DNA of 64,000 nucleotides from Stutzerimonas stutzeri. Its GTDB lineage: Bacteria > Pseudomonadota > Gammaproteobacteria > Pseudomonadales > Pseudomonadaceae. Positions 56,906 through 64,000 of the stretch are shown here, in pieces (within the stretch, counting starts at the first letter, position 1; each line of letters opens with the position of its first letter). The position numbers and the translations under genes were made by a program. The DNA is taken from the NCBI RefSeq assembly GCF_024448715.1, contig NZ_JAMOHZ010000004.1, forward strand, positions 310,001 through 374,000, given 5' to 3'. The notes under the pieces were generated by a model. The model saw only the letters and a program-made list of their open reading frames with translations. It did not search any database and was not told where the DNA came from.

Positions 56906-58876
56906 CTAGCGCACCATATGCAGAAAATGCATGTGCTTTTCGTACTGATCGAGAATGTCGCCGATCACGCCTTCGCGGCTCCAGCCCATCACGTCATAGT
57001 CCTGACCGCCTTCCTTGAGATGGACCTCGGCGCGGAAATACTTACGCTCGCCGGGTTCGTCGTCTTCGCTGTTGGGCACGAAGCTGGGCATCGCATAGGC
57101 GCGAGGGCGAATCTCATAGATGAAGTCAGGCTCGCCTTCGTGGGTGATTTCAATACTGATACGGCGGTCTTCGCCTTCACTGACGATGGCGTCGTAGCCT
57201 TGTTTGCGAATTTCCTCGGCGACCGCTTCGCAGGCAGGGCGGGCCACTTCGGCGATGAAACGCAGCACATGGGTACGTCGCGGGAACATCGTCAGGTTGC
57301 GCAGGCGTCGTTGCCAGTCGCTATAGGCCCGCGGCGTGGCGGGAGAGGTGGTGATTGCCTGATAGCGCAGACCTTGTTTGGTGGCATCCAGGCGCAATGC
57401 CTTGAGCAAGCCCCACATCGAGCAGAGCAAGGCGATGGTGAAAGGCAGAGCGCTGGCGATAGTGGCGGTCTGCAGTGCCGTTAGCCCATCGGCCAGCAGC
57501 AACGCAATCGCCACGATACCCATCGACCCAGCCCAGAAGATGCGTTGCCAGGTCGGCGTGTTCTCCTGGCCACCGGAGGCGAGCATGTCTACCACCAGCG
57601 CGCCGGAATCCGCTGAGGTAACGAAGAACACCACCACCATGATGATCGCGATCAGCGAGATGAAGGAGGAAAACGGGAAATGCTCAAGGAAGGCAAACAG
57701 GGCCAGCGAGCTGTCCTTGTCGATGGCTTCGCCCAGGCTGGTGACGTGCTCCCAGAGAATCATGTGAATGGCGGTATCGCCGAACACCGTCATCCACAAC
57801 AGGGTGAAGGCTGTCGGCACCAGCAGCACGCCAGTGACGAATTCGCGAATGGTGCGGCCGCGCGAGATACGCGCGATGAACAACCCCACGAAGGGCGACC
57901 AGGCCAGCCACCAGCCCCAATAAAACAACGTCCAGCCGCCGATCCAGTCGTTCGGCTCGTAGGCATAGAGATTGAAAGTCGCGGTGATGATCTGCGAGAA
58001 ATAGTTGCCGGTGTTCTGCACGAATGTTTGGAGAATGAACACAGTAGGACCGGCGATCAGCACCATTAGCATCAGCAGAACGGCGAGGCTGAGGTTCAGC
58101 TCGGACAAACGCCTTACACCCTTGTCCAGGCCGGTCACCACCGAAATGGTGGCCAGTAGCGTAGTGCCCACGATCAGAGCGATTTGCACCGGTACTGATA
58201 TAGGCAGTCCGTACAGATGGTTGAGGCCGGTATTGATCTGGGTGACGCCAAGCCCCAGCGAGGTGGCGACGCCCAGCACCGTGCCGATGATGGCGAAGAT
58301 ATCCACGGCATGCCCGATCGGCCCGTGAATTCGCTCGCCAATCAGCGGGTAAAGTGCCGAGCGCAGGGTCAGCGGCAAACCGTGGCGGAAGCTGAAGTAG
58401 GCGAGGATCATCGCGACGATGGCGTAGATGGCCCAGGCATGCAGACCCCAATGAAAGAAGGTGATTTTCATCGCCTCGCGCGCGGCTTCCACCGTGCTGC
58501 CTTCCCCGACCGGGGGCGACAGAAAATGCATTACCGGCTCGGCAACGCCAAAGAACATCAGCCCGATGCCCATGCCTGCGGAAAACAGCATGGCGAACCA
58601 GGTCAGGCTGCTGTAGTCGGGTTCACTGTGATCGGGGCCGAGCTTGATGTCGCCGTAGCGGCTGAGGGCAAGTATCACCACCATCAGCAGGATGACCGCG
58701 ACTGCAAGGATATAAAGCCAGCTGAGGTTGGCAATGATCCAGGCTTGCACGTTGCCGAACAGCGTTTGCGCATGTTCGGAAAAAGCGACGCTGTAGATCA
58801 CCAGGGCGAGAATCAGTACGGCAGAGCCGTAGAAGACCGGAGGGTTGATGGTGGAAGAAGACTTGTTGGCCTCCAT
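56906..58876 (-). CDS. betT: BCCT-family choline/betaine transporter, BetT-like
   Basis: 656 residues. Twelve predicted membrane helices with the BCCT signatures GMGIGLMFFGVAEP and WTLFYWGWWLAWSPFVGLFIARISRGRT. A long C-terminal cytoplasmic domain (about 510-656; RTHVLRFIAEVARPACEAVAEE, VMGWSREGVIGDILDQYEKH) marks the BetT type with osmoregulation. It imports choline with ions for glycine betaine synthesis. GGAG precedes the start. No bet genes are adjacent here. Confidence 0.94.
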   Translation of the reverse strand: MEANKSSSTINPPVFYGSAVLILALVIYSVAFSEHAQTLFGNVQAWIIANLSWLYILAVAVILLMVVILALSRYGDIKLGPDHSEPDYSSLTWFAMLFSAGMGIGLMFFGVAEPVMHFLSPPVGEGSTVEAAREAMKITFFHWGLHAWAIYAIVAMILAYFSFRHGLPLTLRSALYPLIGERIHGPIGHAVDIFAIIGTVLGVATSLGLGVTQINTGLNHLYGLPISVPVQIALIVGTTLLATISVVTGLDKGVRRLSELNLSLAVLLMLMVLIAGPTVFILQTFVQNTGNYFSQIITATFNLYAYEPNDWIGGWTLFYWGWWLAWSPFVGLFIARISRGRTIREFVTGVLLVPTAFTLLWMTVFGDTAIHMILWEHVTSLGEAIDKDSSLALFAFLEHFPFSSFISLIAIIMVVVFFVTSADSGALVVDMLASGGQENTPTWQRIFWAGSMGIVAIALLLADGLTALQTATIASALPFTIALLCSMWGLLKALRLDATKQGLRYQAITTSPATPRAYSDWQRRLRNLTMFPRRTHVLRFIAEVARPACEAVAEEIRKQGYDAIVSEGEDRRISIEITHEGEPDFIYEIRPRAYAMPSFVPNSEDDEPGERKYFRAEVHLKEGGQDYDVMGWSREGVIGDILDQYEKHMHFLHMVR

Positions 58877-59101
58877 GCTGCGCTCCTTTGTGTACCGTTT
58901 AGGGAGTGGGCCGCCTGTGGCGAAAGAGGATGCAATCTAACATAACGGTCTACTTCTGACCGGGCGAAGGGCCGCATCCACAATGCTTACATTATGTGAC
59001 AGCGCAATCCGGCGTGTTGCGGCAATGTATTTGCCGAGCCGTGTCCCGCTATAAATTCCGCACGGCCTGCGGCGAAAGACTGCCCTTGGATAACCCGTCG
59101 G

Positions 59102-60601
59102 TCAGGACGCCTGGCTGCCCGGTCGGTACTGCAGCGCTTCAGCCAGATGCGGGCGGCCGATGGATGTAGCCTGTTGCAGGTCCGCCAGGGTTCGCGCCAC
59201 CTTCAGGATGCGGTGTGCGGCGCGCAACGACAGGCCGAGACGCTCGCAAGCACGTTCCAGCCATTGCTGGTCTTCGGGTTGCAGCTGGCAATGGCTGCGT
59301 AACCCCGAAAGATCGAGAAAGGCGTTGGCGCAGCCTTGGCGTGCCAGCTGGATGCGCCTAGCATCGGCTACCTGCTCGGCCACGACGCTGCTGTTTTCGC
59401 CGATTGTTGGAGGCGCGTTGAGCGCGGTGGCTTCGCGGGCCACGGTGAGGTGCAGATCGATGCGATCAAGCAGCGGCCCGGACAGCTTGCCGCGGTAGCG
59501 CTGAATCTGGTCCGGCGAACAGCGGCAGCGACCACTCGGGTCACCCAGGTAGCCGCAAGGGCAGGGATTCATTGCTGCGACCAGTTGAAAACGGGCCGGA
59601 AAGCGCACCTTGTCTCGCGCACGAGCGATGACGATACAGCCTGATTCCAGGGGCTCGCGAAGCACCTCCAAAACCTTGCGATCGAATTCCGGGAGCTCGT
59701 CAAGAAACAGCACACCCTGGTGCGCCAGGGTGATCTCCCCCGGCCTTGGTCGACTGCCACCGCCGACCAAGGCCGGGCCGGATGCACTGTGATGGGGCTG
59801 GCGGAACGGGCGTTGCGGCCAGTGTTCCAGTGGCGATTGGCTGGCCACCGAATGGATAGCCGCGACTTCCAGCGCCTCCTGCTCCTCCAATGGCGGTAGC
59901 AGGCCGGGCAGGCGGCTGGCGAGGAGGGTCTTACCGGTGCCCGGAGGGCCTGAAAAAAGGAGGTTGTGCGCCCCTGCCGCTGCGACCAGCAGGCCGCGCT
60001 TGGCAGCAGCTTGGCCCTGCACATCGGCCAGATCGGGATAGGGCAATACCTGACGCAGCAAGCCCTGAGCCTGAAACGGCGCAATCGGGGCCAAACCATT
60101 GAAATGCGCAGCGACTTCCAGCAGATGATCCGCAGCGTAGACCACCAATCCTGAAGCAAGGCTCGCTTCCTCTGCATTGGCTCGTGGCACCAACAAGGCG
60201 CGCCCGGCCTGACGCGCGGCCAGCGCTGCGGGCAAAACACCCTGTATCGGGCGCAGTGCTCCGGAGAGTGCCAGCTCGCCGAGGCATTCGAGTGTGTCGA
60301 GGCGGTCCGCCGGAATCTGCCCGCTCGCGGCGAGAACGCCCAACGCGATGGCCAGATCAAATCGACCACCATCTTTCGGCAAGTCAGCAGGCGCGAGATT
60401 TAGCGTGATTCGGCGTGCGGGAAAGTCGAAACCGGAGGTTTGGATCGCGCTGCGCACGCGGTCTTTGCTCTCCTTGACTGCGGTTTCCGGCAATCCGACC
60501 AGTGCCAGTGAAGGCAAACCGTTGGCCAGATGAGCTTCGACGGTAACGGTAGGCGCCTCGACGCCCAATTGGGCGCGGCTGTGAACTATGGCAAGGGACA
60601 T
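59102..60601 (-). CDS. comM: YifB/ComM magnesium chelatase-like AAA+ ATPase
   Basis: 499 residues. N-terminal Lon-like fold domain (VEAHLANGLPSLALVGLPE), Walker A GPPGTGKTLLASRLPG, Walker B VLFLDELPEF, and the sensor/cysteine region NPCPCGYLGDPSGRCRCSP. ComM promotes branch migration during natural transformation. It may support the known natural competence of P. stutzeri-group strains. It lies 33 bases from ubiK. Confidence 0.95.
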   Translation of the reverse strand: MSLAIVHSRAQLGVEAPTVTVEAHLANGLPSLALVGLPETAVKESKDRVRSAIQTSGFDFPARRITLNLAPADLPKDGGRFDLAIALGVLAASGQIPADRLDTLECLGELALSGALRPIQGVLPAALAARQAGRALLVPRANAEEASLASGLVVYAADHLLEVAAHFNGLAPIAPFQAQGLLRQVLPYPDLADVQGQAAAKRGLLVAAAGAHNLLFSGPPGTGKTLLASRLPGLLPPLEEQEALEVAAIHSVASQSPLEHWPQRPFRQPHHSASGPALVGGGSRPRPGEITLAHQGVLFLDELPEFDRKVLEVLREPLESGCIVIARARDKVRFPARFQLVAAMNPCPCGYLGDPSGRCRCSPDQIQRYRGKLSGPLLDRIDLHLTVAREATALNAPPTIGENSSVVAEQVADARRIQLARQGCANAFLDLSGLRSHCQLQPEDQQWLERACERLGLSLRAAHRILKVARTLADLQQATSIGRPHLAEALQYRPGSQAS

Positions 60602-60634
60602 CCGATCACTCCTTTGATCGTGCCGCCTCCGAGG

Positions 60635-60898
60635 CTATTCGGAGGCGGGTGGCGCGAGTTTCTCTTCCAGCTCGGCGACCTTGGCTTCGAGTGCTTCGAG
60701 TCGCGCTCGGGTGCGGGCGAGCACGACCATCTGACTGTCGAATTCGTCGCGGCTGACTACGTCTAGCTTGCTCAGCGCGCCCTGCACGATGCTCTTGAAC
60801 TGTGCTTCGATTTCGGGGCGGGGCAGGGGCGTTTCGCCGTTGAACAGACGCGAGGCCTGGGAGCCGATGGCATCGAGAAAAGCTTTGGGTGGGAACAT
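60635..60898 (-). CDS. ubiK: Ubiquinone biosynthesis accessory factor UbiK (YqiC)
   Basis: 87 residues. The BMFP family pattern is FPPKAFLDAIGSQASRLF at the N-terminus and a C-terminal coiled coil (RARLEALEAKVAELEEKL). A small membrane-fusogenic protein that pairs with UbiJ in ubiquinone synthesis. Start 60898 is 8 bases after AGGTG; an ATG two codons upstream (60904) is possible. Confidence 0.92.
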   Translation of the reverse strand: MFPPKAFLDAIGSQASRLFNGETPLPRPEIEAQFKSIVQGALSKLDVVSRDEFDSQMVVLARTRARLEALEAKVAELEEKLAPPASE

Positions 60899-61632
<734 letters not shown>

Positions 61633-61763
61633 CCGGCTTGACCGTCGCGAGCGACTGATTGAGCGGTAACGCCGATCAGACGCCGCAACGAGCGAAGCCC
61701 GCAATAATTTTTTCGATTGCCTGCATAGCAGGCTTACGAACCCCACGCCCCAGGAGTAAAACC

Positions 61764-63080
61764 ATGACTCTGCGAAAATTCGCAGGGCTAGGAGCCCTTT
61801 TGTCCCTGATAAGCCCCGGCATCGCCATGGCACAGGAGGCAACGCTTGATTCAGGCGATACGGCATGGATGCTCACAGCCACTGCGCTGGTGCTGTTCAT
61901 GACGATTCCGGGTCTGGCGCTGTTCTATGGCGGCATGGTCCGCTCGAAGAACATCCTCTCGGTGATGATGCAATGCTTCGCCATCACTGGGTTGATGAGC
62001 ATTCTCTGGATGGCCTACGGCTACAGCCTGGCCTTTGACACCGCAGGCATGGAAGCAGGCGTCACCAACCTCAATTCTTTCGTCGGCGGACTCGGTCGTG
62101 TCTTCCTCAGTGGCCTGACGCCCGACAGCCTTACCGGCACCGTGCCGGAAAGCGTCTTCATCACGTTCCAGATGACCTTCGCCATCATCACACCGGCGCT
62201 GATCGTCGGGGCTTTCGCCGAACGCATGAAGTTCTCCGCAATGCTGGTGTTCATGGGCGTCTGGTTCACCCTGGTCTATGCGCCGATCGCGCATATGGTC
62301 TGGGGCGGCGATGGTGGCCTGATGTGGGACTGGGGTGTACTCGACTTCGCTGGCGGCACCGTGGTGCATATCAACGCCGGTATTGCAGGCTTGGTGGCGT
62401 GCATCGTGCTCGGCAAGCGCAAGGGCTTTCCGACCACGCCGATGGCGCCGCACAACCTGGGTCTGACGCTGGTCGGCGCGGCGATGCTGTGGATCGGCTG
62501 GTTCGGCTTCAACGCCGGTTCCTCCCTCGGTGCTAATGGCACCGCCGGCATGGCCATGCTGGTCACGCAAATCGCCACTGCCGCTGCGGCCCTGGCCTGG
62601 ATGTTCGCCGAGTGGCTGACCCACGGCAAACCCAGTGCGCTGGGCATCGCTTCCGGCGTTGTCGCTGGTCTGGTCGCTATTACGCCCGCCGCCGGCACTG
62701 TCGGGCCGATGGGCGCGCTGATCATCGGTCTGGCTTCGGGTGTGATCTGCTTCTTCTGCGCTACCAGTTTGAAACGCAAGCTCGGTTATGACGATTCCCT
62801 GGACGCCTTCGGCGTGCATGGTATCGGTGGCATCGTCGGTGCGCTGCTGACTGGTGTATTCGCGGCGCCCGCATTAGGCGGCTTCGGTGAGGTGGAGAAC
62901 ATCGCGTTGCAGCTGTGGATTCAGCTCAAAGGCGTGCTCTTCACAGTCGTGTACACCGCCATTGTCACCTTCGTGATTCTCAAGGTGATCGACGTGGTAA
63001 TGGGGCTGCGGGTCAGCGAAGAAGAAGAAACCATCGGCCTCGATCTCAGCCTGCACAACGAGCGCGGCTACAACCTGTAA
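61764..63080 (+). CDS. amtB: Ammonium transporter AmtB, first copy
   Basis: 438 residues. A signal peptide (MTLRKFAGLGALLSLISPGIAMAQ) precedes eleven membrane helices. Family blocks: ALFYGGMVRSKNILSVMMQC, the pore DFAGGTVVHINAGIAGLV with the conserved histidine, and the second pore histidine in DAFGVHGIGGIVGALLTGVF. Forms a trimer blocked by GlnK. AGGAG precedes the start at 61764; the longer frame is unsupported. 131 bases after glnK. Confidence 0.97.
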   Translation: MTLRKFAGLGALLSLISPGIAMAQEATLDSGDTAWMLTATALVLFMTIPGLALFYGGMVRSKNILSVMMQCFAITGLMSILWMAYGYSLAFDTAGMEAGVTNLNSFVGGLGRVFLSGLTPDSLTGTVPESVFITFQMTFAIITPALIVGAFAERMKFSAMLVFMGVWFTLVYAPIAHMVWGGDGGLMWDWGVLDFAGGTVVHINAGIAGLVACIVLGKRKGFPTTPMAPHNLGLTLVGAAMLWIGWFGFNAGSSLGANGTAGMAMLVTQIATAAAALAWMFAEWLTHGKPSALGIASGVVAGLVAITPAAGTVGPMGALIIGLASGVICFFCATSLKRKLGYDDSLDAFGVHGIGGIVGALLTGVFAAPALGGFGEVENIALQLWIQLKGVLFTVVYTAIVTFVILKVIDVVMGLRVSEEEETIGLDLSLHNERGYNL

Positions 63081-63158
63081 GCAACGGAGTGCGCCCGGAG
63101 CCAACCCGGGCGCCTTAACCGAACAGCGTCGCGAGGCGCTCGGCAAAAGGTGATAACA

Positions 63159-64000
63159 ATGGATAGCACAGCACTGATACCTGTTCAGTACGGACTCGAT
63201 ACGTTTTACTTCCTAATTTGCGGTGCGCTGGTGATGTGGATGGCGGCCGGCTTCTCTATGCTCGAGGCCGGTCTGGTTAGGGCGAAGAACACCGCCGAGA
63301 TTCTTACCAAGAACATCGTGCTCTATGCCGTGGCGTCGGTCATGTACCTGCTGATCGGCTACTACATCATGTATTCCAGCCCGGACGGCGCCATCCTGCC
63401 GAGCCTGGGATTCCTGATTGGTGACGAGAACGCTGTGGATGTGGTCGCCGCGGGTGGCGAGGATGCGCCTTACTACTCGGCGCGGGCGGACTTCTTCTTC
63501 CAGATCGTGTTTGCCGCGACCTGTATGTCGGTGGTGTCCGGCGCGGTTGCCGAGCGTATGAAACTCTGGGCCTTCATCGCTTTCGCGGTGGTAATGACCG
63601 GCTTCATCTACCCCGTACAGGGGTTCTGGAAATGGGGCGGCGGTTTCCTCGACGCAGCTGGCTTCCTCGACTTCGCCGGCTCCGGTCTGGTGCATATGGC
63701 AGGCGCGTCCGCGGCGCTGGCCGGCGTGCTGCTGCTAGGCCCGCGTAAGGGCAAGTACGGCCCGAACGGCCAGATCAACGCGATTCCTGGCGCCAATCTG
63801 CCGCTCGCAACCTTGGGTGCGCTCATTTTGTGGATGGGCTGGTTCGGCTTCAACGGCGGCTCGCAACTGAAGATGAGCACCATCGAAGACGCCAACGCGG
63901 TCGCCCAAGTGTTCACCAATACCAACATGGCTGCGGCCGGTGGATTGATCGCTGCGCTGATCACTGCGCGCCTGCTGTTCGGCAAGTCCGATCTGACCAT
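63159..64000 (+). CDS. amtB: Ammonium transporter AmtB, second copy (cut by right window edge)
   Basis: 280 codons are visible from ATG 63159, preceded by AAAGGTG. No cleavable signal peptide; the N-terminus MDSTALIPVQYGLDTFYFLI is followed by Amt helices (MAAGFSMLEAGLVRAKNTAE, DFAGSGLVHMAGASAALAGV with the first pore histidine). A loop near residue 80-100 (GDENAVDVVAAGGEDAPYYS) is longer than in the first copy. It is a distinct Amt subfamily, more like marine/cyanobacterial-type Amt, than a recent duplicate of the upstream gene. The second pore histidine lies beyond the edge. Confidence 0.93.
   Translation, partial: MDSTALIPVQYGLDTFYFLICGALVMWMAAGFSMLEAGLVRAKNTAEILTKNIVLYAVASVMYLLIGYYIMYSSPDGAILPSLGFLIGDENAVDVVAAGGEDAPYYSARADFFFQIVFAATCMSVVSGAVAERMKLWAFIAFAVVMTGFIYPVQGFWKWGGGFLDAAGFLDFAGSGLVHMAGASAALAGVLLLGPRKGKYGPNGQINAIPGANLPLATLGALILWMGWFGFNGGSQLKMSTIEDANAVAQVFTNTNMAAAGGLIAALITARLLFGKSDLT

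Overview
The window is high-GC, gene-dense gammaproteobacterial chromosome. Synteny and protein sequences point to the Pseudomonas stutzeri group (Stutzerimonas). Evidence: spoT-rpoZ-gmk-yicC-rph-crc-pyrE and argB-algC-dut-coaBC-radC in Pseudomonas order; a 162-residue DadR next to dadA, a RidA-like gene, a PauR-like regulator and cytochrome c5; a glnK-amtB1-amtB2 run, an arrangement I recall from P. stutzeri; and Pseudomonas-type REP repeats. I saw no tRNA, rRNA, CRISPR array, transposase or prophage gene.

Region 1 (1-10272) is the most unusual part. It is a minus-strand array of 13 genes that continues past the left edge. Order of transcription: a TauA/SsuA-type binding protein with an extra C-terminal domain, permease, ATPase, a GntR/UTRA regulator, an AprA-like flavoprotein, an AprB-like dicluster ferredoxin, a HEAT-repeat protein, a 7Fe FdxA-like ferredoxin, a small exported protein, a DUF971 protein, a YeiH-family membrane protein, a ferredoxin-NADP reductase, and the N-terminus of an Mrp/ApbC-type Fe-S carrier. 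It looks like a self-contained system: an importer, a flavo-iron-sulfur enzyme, an NADPH-to-ferredoxin electron supply, an exporter and dedicated Fe-S assembly. The substrate is unknown; an organosulfur compound is the best guess. Mrp plus DUF971 are the separated parts of a plant HCF101-type protein.

Region 2 (10737-14357) holds a small conserved-looking gene, a FecR-domain protein coupled to an OmpA-like lipoprotein, and a convergent CHASE2-adenylate cyclase. Region 3 (14408-30398) is core metabolism: ridA, spoT, rpoZ, gmk, yicC, rph, crc, pyrE, argB, a long algC, dut, coaBC, radC and an unassigned multi-pass membrane protein. Region 4 (30675-37069) holds a 3-hydroxyacyl-CoA dehydrogenase, an unusual chemoreceptor, an Mpo1-like protein, an exported protein of unknown function and a phospholipase-D-family lipoprotein.

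Region 5 (37124-43703) is D-alanine and polyamine catabolism (pauB-like, dadR, dadA, ridA-like, pauR-like) without dadX, then cytochrome c5, a cupin, xpt and a decayed DUF1080 gene. Region 6 (43706-48655) has two tandem GH13 enzymes, a GAPDH-family gene and a standalone cyclodeaminase-like protein. Region 7 (48656-52957) is an iron alcohol dehydrogenase, a methylmalonate-semialdehyde dehydrogenase and an IclR regulator set among palindromes and repeats; it would suit 3-hydroxypropionate/malonate-semialdehyde catabolism. Region 8 (52958-64000) has rep, a GGDEF-EAL protein, a BetT-like transporter, comM, ubiK and a sigma-54-type glnK-amtB1-amtB2 operon cut by the right edge.
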